Shown here: piece by piece, positions 1-10,874 of the stretch
Numbering within the stretch: the stretch's first letter is position 1
How the letters are laid out: each line of letters starts with the position of its first letter
NCBI GenBank assembly: GCA_030844895.1
Contig: CM061231.1
Location: forward strand, 135,689,023-135,753,022
Length of the DNA: 64,000 nucleotides
Source: Ambrosia x helenae
Taxonomy: Eukaryota > Streptophyta > Magnoliopsida > Asterales > Asteraceae
Direction: 5' to 3'
Made by a program: the position numbers and the translations under genes
The notes under the pieces: model-generated
What the model was told of the DNA's origin: nothing
Databases searched by the model: none
Seen by the model: the letters and a program-made list of their open reading frames with translations, nothing else

Positions 1-395
1 ATCCCACCTTTAAGACATTTTACTCTCAATTGACCCCCCGTTAACTCACACTAACGCCGTTAGCTGAAACTCATAATTTTAGGCGATTATTCACCGGATT
101 TGAAACAGAGAATCGAGACGATGATATTACTATGTTCAATTGCAGAAATGGGCATTGTTCAATGGTTTAATCGTCGGTTCCAGTCATCCCCTTCGAGTAG
201 AACCTCAACCTAAAACGAACGAATCATGCTTATTTCTGCAATTGAGAATAGTAATATCATCGTCTCGATTCCCTCTTTCAAATCCAGTGAATAATCACCT
301 AGAATTGTGAGTTTTCAGCTAACGGCACTAGTAAGAGTTAACGGGAGGGGGGGGGGGGTTCCATTGAGAGAAAAATGTGTTAAAAGTGGAGATTG
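1..395. mobile_element. Foldback MITE, left end cut by window
   Basis: About 165 bases at the left (1-165) reappear as an imperfect reverse complement at about 230-393, separated by a short loop. Shared blocks include CCGTTAGCTGAAA, GAATCGAGACGATGATATTACTAT and TCAATTGCAGAAAT. Such a near-complete hairpin is typical of a non-autonomous foldback or long-TIR MITE. The right arm holds a G13-like run near 346-358. The left terminus may lie before base 1, so no target duplication can be checked. Confidence 0.8.
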
Positions 396-857
396 CTAAA
401 GGGAAGAACTCAGGTAAAATTATTATCGACCAACTGCAAAAATATGGGATTAACAAATTTCGTTTTGCCTATAAAAAATGGCCAATAGAGGAATTTGAAG
501 ATCAAAAGTAATGCTTTATGCTTCAAAAAAATATTTTAAAAAGAATGTGAAAGCAATACGCAGAAACGAAGACTACCTAGGGTACCATTTCCACGCAAAA
601 ACAATGGTAGAATTTATAAATATAAATTATATTAATTGCAAATATAACCAAGAACTACAAACAAAAGACACAAATTGTATTTAGAAGGCAGCCATTATTA
701 TACTTGTTTCAACAAACATATTAATCACAGTGACAAACCTGGAAAGAAATGAAACTGTACAAGGTTTACTGCATCACAGTGTCTCGTTCGTTCATTTCAT
801 TGTTATATGTTGTACCATATGTCTATCTTATGGTTTTGGATATATGAATGCAAACAT
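396..857. other. Intergenic, NFU 3' flank
   Basis: AT-rich sequence between the foldback MITE and the NFU stop codon. It presumably includes the NFU 3' untranslated region. No gene, repeat or clear structural signal was seen. Confidence 0.5.
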
Positions 858-3800
858 CTACTGTAAAAGTTGAACTGCTGCAATGGCAGGGATTTTTTCA
901 CGTAATTTCTGAGTGACAGCAACTCTTACAGTCATCACGCTTGCTGCAGGACCCGTTAAGCGTACTTTTACAATTGGCTCTTCTATAGACACAAATTCTA
1001 GTGTACCACCTGCTGCCCCAACAAGATATGGCCTTATTTCTTCAAGAACCTACAATGTTTAATGAAAAGGTAAGCAAATAATTTACATATAAGTACATTG
1101 AACGGGCAAATAGAAGAGAAGAAACACAACTGAAGAAATGGATTAAGATGAGTTGGCTAATGGGTCGATTGGGTAACATGTCAAAACAAAAGCTTTTCTG
1201 GTATGGGTTAAAATAGGCCAAGCAGGCCACCCTGTCAACAAACATTTTGTTATTCTTTAAAATAACAATTAATGTGTTGAATACGATTATGGAACTATTT
1301 TAGTGCAATAAGCCAATAATAATCTAAATTTCTTTTAAAAATGGTGATTTAGAAGGATGTATGCATTTGAAAACATTTTGGATGACTATCATCCTTTGAC
1401 CTGCTCAACTCATTTGACCTATAAGAAATAATAGGTAACCCAAATCAACTTTGTATATAATGAGTCAAAATCAACACCTCTAGGATAAGACCAACTTCTA
1501 ACAAGTAACAACCACCAAAGGTAGCCTGATATTGCTATTTTTAATGTGACGGTGTTTATATTTTTTGTCTGGGAAAACAGAAATATAGGTATGCATTTGA
1601 ACAATACATCAGAAGTTCTACATGACAATATACAGTATTTCCTAGTGTAGCTTTTGGTTGGATGCAAGGGTAAAGTGATATAATTTTTTTCATGAACAGA
1701 AACAATGAATTCATTCAAATAAGGCTGGTAAAATGGTATTAATGAATGTTGCCATCCTGCATGAATTATGATAGTGACATATTGCCTATTTTCCTTTAAC
1801 TGGATATTGAGGGGTGTTTGGATTGGAAAGTAATTACGCAATGTGGAACAATCTTAACTAAACTATCACATGATAGGCTTTACTGAAATAAGTTGTAGAA
1901 GATAATGTTTGAATGTGCTTATGTTGTTTAAAGATGTCAAAAGCGCGCAAGGCGCGCGCCCAAGCGATGAGGCGCAGAGAGGCGCACCAAGTGCGCTGCA
2001 ACTAGTAAGGCACGCCTTTAGGCGCTGAGGCGCAATTTCAGGCTAAAAGTTGCTTGAAACCTCTAAACATCCTAAATGAGCCATAAACAAGTTCTAAACA
2101 ACCCTAAAACATCTTAAAGTAGCCCTAAACAAGCCTAAAACATCTCTAAACCCACTAAAAATGTATCTTATACTATGCGCCTTTAAAAAAAAAAAAAAAA
2201 ACCTCGTTTTTAAGCGCTTGAAACCTCTAAACGTCCTAAATGAGCCATAAACAAGTTCTAAACAATCCTAAAACATCTTAAAGTAGCCCTAAACAAGCCT
2301 AAAACATCTCTAAACCCACTAAAAATGTATCGTATACTATGCGCCTTATTTAAAAAAAAAAAAAAAAAAAAAAAACCTCGTTTTTAAGCGCCTAGGCTAC
2401 AGGCCCGGCCTATGAGCCTCGAGTGCGCCTAGGCACTTTGACAACATAGGTTTAAAGTAGTAATAAGTAGATGGAGTGATTGACAAACTATACTGTTAAA
2501 GGAACTTATGGATGTATAGGCCAAAACACTTGTAAAAAATTATAAAATTAAAAAAGAAATCTTGTTAAGTAAAATTAGAACAGTTGAAAATTGTCAAATT
2601 AAGTAAGATACAAAGGGTAATATTTAAACTTCTTTCACCTTAGATAATCAGTTTTGGCAGCTGCTACTATAAAATGATAATAAAAAAAAACTAACTATTT
2701 CACCCCTAAATAACAAGAATCAACCAATTCAAACATTAAAAAAATAACAGATTACCACGACTTTAAACCTCAGTAATCAGATAATCAGTCCCAGACCACA
2801 CAGTAATAACTAAGTAAAAATGTGAAATACCAAGCCATGACACGTATTGTACCTTCTCTACGTTTTCTACATTCAGCTCAAGGCCAGTTTCTTCATCTGG
2901 CACCGGCTCAACCGCAACAATCTCAGGGATCTTTTCCATCAAACGCCGTTCAATTCCCAGTTTCATAGTAGTCACAGAACTCGGACACGAACCACAAGCT
3001 CCCTGTAGCTTTAACCGTACCACATTCCCATCAATTTCATGCAACGCCACGTTACCACCATCCGCAATCAGATAAGGTCTAACTTCATCCAGCACCATCT
3101 CAATATTTTCCGCAGTAAGAGGTAGCTCTACAGCCGATTCTGGAGTCGCAACCGCCTTTACAACTGCAACACAAAACCATCACAAATCCACATGTTTGTA
3201 AATCACAAATCATTACAACTTGTATCCACTTAATCATTATTCAATGTATCATCTAATTCAATTCATAAAACAATAACTTCTTAGCTCCAATCCATACATT
3301 AGAACTCACATCAAGTTCAAACTCAAATTACAAATACATAAATTAGGAATACAATCAGCAAATTTTGAGCATCAATTAGGGCCAATAAAACAGGTCTTAT
3401 CGTGTTAACAAGTATCAAACATGAATACGATTTGTTTAACTACTTTATATCTCATGTCTATAAATAACACACTTGTGCGTTTTATGTACCGAAAAGAAGA
3501 ATCAACAGAGTCTAGCCTCCTATTTTAATAACTTATAATATTACATGGTATACTTATTAGTTATTATTAAACAGATTTAACCGTGTCTTAAACAGCTACC
3601 TTTGCGGCGAATAACCCGTGGAACTCGAAATTTAGATGAAAACGAACCGCCCCTTGCTACAGAGATCCGAGTGCCCATAAAAGAAGAAACCTGAACATAA
3701 TTTTAAAGAAAATCCGATAAAATCGTTAAGTTATTACAACGGAAAGCAAAGAAGACAAGGATACCTTAGGGAAGGCATTGATGGTGGAATATGAAGTAGA

Positions 3801-3881
3801 GGATGGAGAATCAAGGGTTTGTTGGGGTCTGGAGACGTAGGAATAAGATGATTGGCTTAAAATCATAGCAGCTGTTTGCAT
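858..3881 (-). CDS. NFU2: Chloroplast NifU-like Fe-S scaffold protein (NFU1/2/3 type)
   Basis: Four exons on the minus strand: 3765-3881, 3600-3690, 2853-3163 and 858-1049, all with GT..AG introns and consistent phase. They sum to 711 bases, or 236 aa plus stop, close to Arabidopsis NFU1-3 (about 235 aa). Residues 1 to about 75 are Ser/Thr/Arg-rich and look like a plastid transit peptide. A NifU domain follows with VLDEVRPYLIADGGNV and the Cys-X2-Cys motif GACGSCPSS, which binds a transferable [4Fe-4S] or [2Fe-2S] cluster. Exon 4 encodes the second, degenerate NifU domain (VLEEIRPYL through KIPAIAAVQLLQ), which lacks the CXXC cysteines; this two-domain layout is characteristic of plastid NFU1-3. 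Known family role: handing clusters to stromal Fe-S proteins such as photosystem I components. An upstream in-frame ATG exists, but the start at 3881 gives the expected length. Choice among NFU1, 2 and 3 is uncertain. Confidence 0.9.
1934..2449. mobile_element. hAT-type element in NFU intron 3
   Basis: A 516-bp insertion flanked by exact 8-bp duplications GTTTAAAG (1926-1933 and 2450-2457). The ends are related inverted repeats (left TGTCAAAAGCGCGC, right reading inward TTGTCAAAGTGCCTAGGCGC). The margins are rich in GCGCC/GGCGC, unlike the AT-rich intron. Inside, a segment of about 164 bp ending in poly-A and TTTTTAAGCG is directly duplicated (about 2049-2212 and 2213-2392). An 8-bp TSD indicates hAT. 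No coding capacity. Confidence 0.8.
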
Positions 3882-4042
3882 CTTGTTTGTTGGATTGGAA
3901 ACCCTAATTAGTTGCAGGTAGAGGAGATTGATGGTTTGAAGACGGAGTTGTTGTTTAGGGCAGTTTATTGGGGACTCCCACGAAAGCCAAATAAGCCCAC
4001 CAATGCTGATTTGATTTGATTTTTTTATCGCACGCATAAATA
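3882..4042 (-). promoter_or_regulatory. Short NFU upstream region
   Basis: Only about 160 bp separate the NFU start codon from the Mutator-like element to its right. Any core promoter must lie here or inside the transposon. No unambiguous TATA box was identified. Confidence 0.35.
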
Positions 4043-4071
4043 GATTTTAACAATTATTCGTCCTTTATGTT

Positions 4072-4830
4072 TAGGGGTGAGTAAAGCATTAGAACCGACC
4101 TGACCCGTCTAATACCCGATACCCGAGATCAATACAAAATTAGAACCAACAATACAGGCTTGGACATAAGGGTTGGTTTCGGTTATTGTACATGCGGTCC
4201 TACGGTTCCAAACCCACTACTCGAAACCATAACAGTACCTTCTGTTTCTTCCAATTTCTTTATCAGTCGGTGGTTTCTCTTGGATCTCTTACAAGTAAAT
4301 TGCTCTGACCAATGAAATCGAACAAGAATTGGAGACTTTAGGTGAGGTTACGAGTATTAAAGGGATTGTTGACAACAGCCTTGATGAGGTTTTTTCTCGT
4401 AACTTTGACTATATTCATCATATCAATTATCATGAAAATAACCTTATGGTGTCCTTTCCATAGGGTGTGCAAGGAATAATGAGTTTAGGTTAAAACATTT
4501 GAATTTACTCCAGCAAGAATGAGTGGTGATGTGTTTGACGAGTTTTTCATTATCAAGTGAAGAAAAACAAAGGATCAGTTGTAGGGTGATAAAAAAATCA
4601 TTTGTATTTATTATAGGTTAACTGTAGGTTGGATTGCGCCTTTTAATTTCAGTTCGGTCCTTATTAATACGGGTTTCTTATGGAGAGAACCCGAAAACCG
4701 ACCCGACCCGATAAAAGGCAAATAATAGGAACCGGACACAATGTTTGTTACACAATACCAGTTCGGTCTTGGGAATTTTCAGTCCAATTCTCGGGTATTT
4801 TTGGTCCGGACCTAAATTTGCTCACCTCTA
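4072..4830. mobile_element. Non-autonomous hAT element
   Basis: 759 bp. Termini TAGGGGTGAGTAAA (left) and, inward from the right, TAGAGGTGAGCAAATTTAGG. Exact 8-bp TSD TTTATGTT at 4064-4071 and 4831-4838. Subterminal sequence is full of GACCCG/CGGGT motifs. It sits inside the left arm of the Mutator-like element and splits a block that is continuous in the right arm. Confidence 0.9.
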
Positions 4831-4955
4831 TTTATGTTTACATCGTTTTTCAGTTGTTGTCCTTTAACTTCAAAATTGATAAAAAAAAATGTCCTTTATG
4901 TTCCTTTTGATCTAACATGGTTAGTTTTTTTGGTTAATTTTGGTCATGTGGAGTT

Positions 4956-5799
4956 GTGGACCCATATAAGGGCAAAATGACAGTTATGCCCTCATCTCTA
5001 TCATCTTTATCATCACCACCACTTACATTCTTCAATAAGCACCACCACCCCCACCACATCCATTACCAGGCCATACCTCCACCACCAGACCACACCACCA
5101 CCACCTCTACCACAAACCTGCCACCACCGCCACCACAACCTACCATCAACAACCCTACACCACCACCACCTGGCAAAGTGCCATTAATAACCACCTGCCA
5201 CTACGAAACCCCACAATTCCGACAACCACCACGAAATCTCATCAAATCCGACACCCCCACCATAATCAACAAACCCTGACTTTTAATTCTTCAACACACC
5301 ATAACCCCACCCCTACCTTTTTAACACAATTTTTTTCTTTCTTATAAAATCCCCAACACTTTTGATCACTCCACCACCCTCCGATCTGTTCACAAATTAG
5401 ACTAAAAATTTCATTTTTATTTTCCTAGTTAACATACATAGATCAAAAGGATCACTTCCCGTTTAGTCAAAACTAGGGTGGGTTATATTTCATCAATTAA
5501 GTATGGGAATTTGTTGATTTGAATAATTAAGCTTACATAGATCCCAAGGTATGTGGAGTGTAGTCAGGTTGTTTGGGTTAGGGTGACAGAGATGGAGAAG
5601 ATGACGATGAAGGTCATGGTGTTTAGGTTAAGGTTTTCATCAGGTGGGGTGCAGCGAGGGTGGGGGTAACATTTGACCGGAGAACGGAAGAATGGAGGGG
5701 GTGTTCGAACCAGAGGGTTTTTATGGTGGTTGTGGTGGTGGGATAGAGAGATTGAGCTGAGATTAGGTGGTAGTGGTTGGATGTGGGTGTGAAGATGAA
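4956..5799. other. Low-complexity interior of the Mutator-like element
   Basis: 4980-5290 is rich in CCACCA and has an open frame of 107 codons (4956-5279, plus strand) encoding Pro, His and Thr repeats. 5560-5790 is the GGTGGT-rich counterpart. The frame has no recognisable domain, and its composition explains the lack of stops. A captured gene fragment is possible but not shown. Confidence 0.45.
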
Positions 5800-6066
5800 T
5801 GTGACATCCGTCACTTTTCTTTTTACATATATATTAATTATAATAATAATAATAATAATAAATAAAAAAAATCAGATTTTATTACATATATATTTATACA
5901 CTTTTGTTTTTTTTATTTTTCAAACCCACTCACAATCCAAACCCAACCTCCCTTGTTAATTCTGAGCCCAAACCAGTGTCCAGCCCAACAGGTGCCCTTG
6001 AGCCCAACAGCAGGCAAGGCCCGGCCCAACACCACTCTCCTTCCCATCTTGTTTAAAAAAAAAACG

Positions 6067-6140
6067 TGCTTCCCCCAGGACTCGAACCCGGGTAGCGAAG
6101 CCACACACTCACGCGCTTTCACCAACTGAGCTACACACCA
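6067..6140 (-). other. tRNA-like Pol III box pair (minus), 5' LTR
   Basis: Read on the minus strand: A-box-like TAGCTCAGTTGGT (6121-6133), B box GGTTCGAGTCC (6078-6088) inside a T-arm-like hairpin, then within 20 bp a run of T that could stop Pol III. The acceptor stem does not pair, so this is a tRNA-derived relic, not a tRNA gene. Confidence 0.6.
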
Positions 6141-6759
6141 TATTTGAATTAAACTCAACTTTAGTTATATTTATACCCGTTTTCCGTCCTCCTTTTCTTC
6201 TCCACTGTGGACGCGCAGCAGCAGGTTTTTGCCATGGAAATTCATTTTTTTCTTTTTTGACCAACCTAACTCACTTGATTAATGCGGGTTGACTTGGTGT
6301 ACGTGATTTCCGGCCATCTATGACCAGAATACACGTCTATTAACAATCAGTTAATACCAATTAAATCTATATACGCGTATGACATTAATCATGAGTCAAC
6401 TTACCAATTAACCCAACCCATCGATCCCCACTATAAATTGATGTGCTATGAACCTTCACAACTCGCCAATACCTCTACTTCAACCTTCAATTTCTCTTAA
6501 GAAGCCTCTGTTCTTGTTATACGATTTGGGTTTGACTTCGGCTTTGACTCGATTATTACACTCAAAACAACACTGTGAGTTAAATGTTTTTTATTAGAAT
6601 TATCCTTCGGCAATCCACGATCAATAGCCCCAATGATTCAGGGGCTATTGATCACTAATTATATCGATTGCAATATTAGGGCTCGATTTGATTGTTTTGG
6701 GGAAGAACACTTTCAGGCTGTTTATATTTATTTTAAACCAACAACATCCAAACACAACC

Positions 6760-6840
6760 ACTGGCTTGGACCAGATGGTTGTGTCTGGTGCCCTATACAC
6801 AAGCCACCCGGGTTCGAGTCCCGTGGGTGGCATCCTTTTG
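6760..6840 (+). other. tRNA-like B-box element (plus), 5' LTR
   Basis: Read on the plus strand: B box GGTTCGAGTCC (6811-6821) in a palindromic GCCACCC..GGGTGGC arm, preceded at the proper distance by a weak A-box-like stretch (about 6762-6783) and followed by CTTTTG. It faces the minus-strand tRNA-like unit about 700 bp upstream. Confidence 0.45.
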
Positions 6841-8402
6841 TCCTTTATTTTTGTTACAAATCAAATACTTATATATATATTACATTTAATTTTATAAATT
6901 CGTTTTTAATTATCAAAATCCTTTTATAAATTCTAAAAAAATTACTTTTAGTTAATCTGATATAAATGCTTTATCTACAATTTTTATTTTTCTGAATTTC
7001 ATTTATTTAATATTTATAATAATTAAATCAATTTTACACTATTATATTTATAAAAATCCATTAAAATATCAAAACAATTTTATTAAATCCTACAAAAATT
7101 ATCCTATGTTTGTACAATGTTAAACTTTACTGAAATGATTTTTAACTCAGAAAAATCATCTATTTTATATTTTTAATCAATTTTTGTTAGTTTTAAACAT
7201 AATTAAATCATAATAAATCCAATTTTTAATATTTTTGCACCAAAATTTTATACAAATTATTTCTGATCATTTAGAACAGAAATATGAATTTTAAACTTAT
7301 AATTCTTTAATTTTAATATTTTTAAATATTAAAGTTAACTTTCGACAATTTGTTATAAATAGAATTAATATTCTATTTTAAAGAAAATAATTTTATAAAA
7401 ATTATTTTTATACTTTAAACATATTATTGTGACCATCTTAAATTTAAATTTCATAAAAAGATTTTTAGTTATTTATTTACTAATTTTCTCTCAATTGGCG
7501 AATATTTTTAATATTAATTAAACGAGCAATTATCCCCAATTCGAAGCCCTAGAAATACATATATCCTAGAGTTATTTCCCTTACACATTATCGAATACTT
7601 TAGGTTGATCATTTGGGAGTAATCTCAATTCATATTTCGTTGTCCAAGTCCAATTTCAAGTTATTACGTGAACTGTGAGTATTTCCTATCCCCTTTTTGC
7701 TTTTATTCATTTTTGGGGTGTTACATGTACACTTATACAAATTACAAATACAAGTTCACATTTTTACAATACAATTCTAGTACTATGTGCATTTGCTTAC
7801 AAACGTGCTTTATGCTTAGACATTACATGTAGAATACATTTGTACTTAGTGAAATCATTAACCATGTACAAGCCGACCTTAACATTGGATAGCGCTATTT
7901 GGATTGACAACCCGCCTAGATTGATTCTCCCCCTTTTTCATCGGAGAATCCGTGGCCATTGTTAAGTTATCATCCATTTATTGGTTGAGTACACTACAGT
8001 TCATACAGTACATTATACAGTCACAGGGTTGATTTCGCTCATTTGTATGATACATAGTTTACATATTTGCACTGTAGCTTGCACTTGAATTGTATAACTT
8101 TTTAACCTACTATATATATCAAATCTAGGAATGCTCACCAACATTTCATATGTTGACCAAACCTATTTTTGTACATGTTTCAGGTGCAGTTTGATCTAGT
8201 GCTTTAGCAAGAGACATTTAGTGTTTTATTTCAATTCAGTTATTTCAATATTTACATTTCATTTAGACAATGTAATTTCCATTTCCATGTAAGACAATTT
8301 TGGATTATTCAATAATATTTACATTTTAGTACCATGAGCTTTTGAACAATCGTCACTACGTGGCACCTCGATGATTCCGCCATCGGTTGGGGTGTTACAG
8401 AT

Positions 8403-8417
8403 TGGTATCAGAGCCAT
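8403..8417 (+). other. LARD-1 primer binding site
   Basis: TGGTATCAGAGCCAT begins three bases after the LTR end. It is the usual plant initiator-tRNA-Met complementary primer site for minus-strand DNA synthesis. Confidence 0.9.
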
Positions 8418-10860
8418 GGTTATAGGGAACTAGGTTATTAGATAAAATGGCCTAGACTATAACCTAACTTTCATGCATAATATTTCCTGAATTACCCTAC
8501 CCCTCATTTCCCTCTACTTTACTTCTTTCATCTTTCCTTTTTTTTCTCTCTCTCCATTCTTTTCATCCTTCATCATGGTGCATAGAACAGGGAGTGGAAA
8601 TGTCTACATCATCATGGAACAGGGACAGTACCTTTCATGAAGACACTCTTAGGCATAATGCCTACTCTTACTTTTGTTCCTTCAAAGTTGTTGAACTTTA
8701 ATGAGTGTGATAAGGACACGTGCAATCTGGAAGGGTGGACGCCTGTACACTGGGTTTTCTGGCATAGGCAAGCATAGCGCATAAATCCATTTACGGACCT
8801 GTTATGCTTACCTGGGGATTCCTGGAGTGAGTGTCCACTTATAGGCTAAAGCACGTCTTCTTTGATCACCATTGGGTTCAATTCCTTTGAAAAGTCAACG
8901 TTCTTGTTGGGCTTTACAGCTAGACAAGGGCACTCCAAGCATTTTATGCAAGCTTTTTTCAATAATACTCTCTCGGTTCATATACAATATTTTGTATTTC
9001 ACGATTTTCATATATTGCTTACAAATTCATACTTTCATAACCATCTATGGATTTCACAATCACACTTCACCTTACCCTCTTAGCCACTTTTTTTTAAATA
9101 TTCAACACCCTACCCAAATCATATTATTTCTTTTCTCCACGTGTTATTTATTTTAAAAAAACTATAACCTCATACTTTAGCACAAACTAAAGATTTCTAA
9201 AACTAGTTGTATTACCTAGTAACTTTACAAAGTACATGTTTTCCTCGAACTTAAATTCAATTGATTATTTATTGACGTAACAAACGATTTTCTATATAAT
9301 GTTTTTAAACTATTACAAAGCCTACTTAGCTTGTACTATTTAACAACTTTTGCCTTATGTACAAAACCGAATTTTGAAAATATTTATTTTTTTTTGGAAT
9401 AATATCTAGTCTCTAGATTCTCCATCAACACTCACTCATTTTCAACTTGTTCAAATTTTTACAATATTTGGCATATACCACAATCATGTTTTCTTATACA
9501 CTTGATTATAACCTTTGATCCAAACCCCAAAATCTACACTGCTATATAATCTCCTTACTATAAAATAAACTCTTCACATTCACCATCTCTCACAACCTTG
9601 GTTCTGCTTCAAGATTTTTCATCATCCTCTCAAGAACTAAATTCATATCCTTCACCTTCTCACACGTGAGCTAGTTACCCATGATAATCAAACTACTAAA
9701 AACCTGATACTTGATTCTACATGATTTTTTTTCCAAAACATCATTGTTGTGAAACTTGATTTCCCCTTAATTTGACTATTCACTGGACATTTAATTATTC
9801 ATGATACTCGTGTTTTCATTTTCTTGATCTTATTATCATTTTGTACCAAATTATGTCATACTCATAGGCATACAACATCTAGAAATTTCCTTGCATACTA
9901 TCGTGTATTAACACAGATTGGAAATTTATCATATTGATTACATTTATCATACAAGACTCTACCTTACATTTGTTTGGAACGTTTGGACTTGATACTTGAT
10001 CTTACAGATGCTTTTCTAAGAAAACATCATTGGTTATTACATGAAACTAGATTTTTCCCTTAATTTGACTACGCATTGAACATCTAATTATTCATGATAA
10101 CACTTACACTTAATGGTTGTAGTACTTACAAACTTGCTTGCATAAACATGCTATCAATTTGCAATCTATGTGAATAATAATTGCTGCACCTAATAGAAGT
10201 CATCATGCCTTTTTCAACAGTCGGGAGAGGCCCTACAACCTGCTCCACGACTGGTAGAGGCTATCGAACATACTCAACGATTTGTAGGGGTCACTATGCC
10301 TTTTCAAACAGTCGGGAGAGGCCCTACAACCTACTCCACGGCTGGTGGAGGCCATCGAACCTGCTCAACAATCGGTGGGGTCATAGAAGGACACAAAACC
10401 CTAATGTAAGGTAAATTGATGATTCCGGTCCGGAACGTAATCATGAATTTACAGGTGCGTTAGGGTAGTGTGAAATTCTATTAGAGTTTTTGGTAGGCGT
10501 CCAGTACGTTTTCGAGGTATCAAAGGTGTGGTGGGTTAGCTGCGGTACACCCTGTATACAAACACTAATGATGCATTGAAAGTGAGACTGGAAGTCGGAT
10601 CAGGAACAAACTCTGTTTACTTGGTAGTTCATCTAGTCTTTTTATAGTCAATCAATTCATACATTTATTTTAGAATGCTTAGCATTGTACTAGATTCTTA
10701 TTTTCCTTATTATTCAAGACGAACCTAATCCAAACCCTTAACTCACACCTATCAAACCTCTCATCCAAATCATTTGAATTTTTTTCAAACCACGGTCACC
10801 TTAATTTTTACCCAAGCATACATAACCCTATGTTTCTAATAACTTCGGGACGAAGTTTCC
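8418..10860 (+). other. LARD-1 internal noncoding region
   Basis: AT-rich with no frame above about 95 codons and no retroelement motif. Blocks at 8725-8865 and 10390-10620 are conserved with LARD-2 (53740-53885 and 63790-64000). 10195-10385 is a degenerate tandem array with repeated GTCGGGAGAGGCCCTACAACC and CCACG-CTGGT-GAGGC units. Confidence 0.75.
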
Positions 10861-10874
10861 AAAGTAGGGGATGC
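10860..10874 (+). other. LARD-1 polypurine tract
   Basis: Purine-rich AAAGTAGGGGATG directly before the 3' LTR, the expected plus-strand priming site. Confidence 0.75.

Larger units (their letters stand above)
5800..8399 (+). repeat. LARD-1 5' LTR
   Basis: 2600 bp, begins TGTGACATCCGTCAC and ends GGTTGGGGTGTTACA. A TATA-like CTATAAATTG lies at about 6431-6440, followed by a C/T-rich leader, a plausible Pol II promoter. The frames at 6633-6929 and 7675-7965 recur exactly in the other LTR and are not genes. Confidence 0.92.

Noticed and set aside
1419..1841. 140-codon minus frame in NFU intron 3
   Set aside because: Lies entirely in an intron, has no family resemblance and biased AT-rich composition.
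6067..6140. True tRNA genes in the LARD-1 LTRs
   Set aside because: A and B boxes and a T arm are present, but the acceptor stem does not pair and the anticodon arm is imperfect.
6633..6929. 98-codon frames at 6633-6929 and 11710-12006 with identical translation
   Set aside because: They lie in the two LTR copies and cover the tRNA-like unit; identity comes from the LTR duplication, and no protein family is recognised.
10181..10414. 77-codon repetitive frame in LARD-1
   Set aside because: Encoded by a degenerate tandem array; not conserved in LARD-2.
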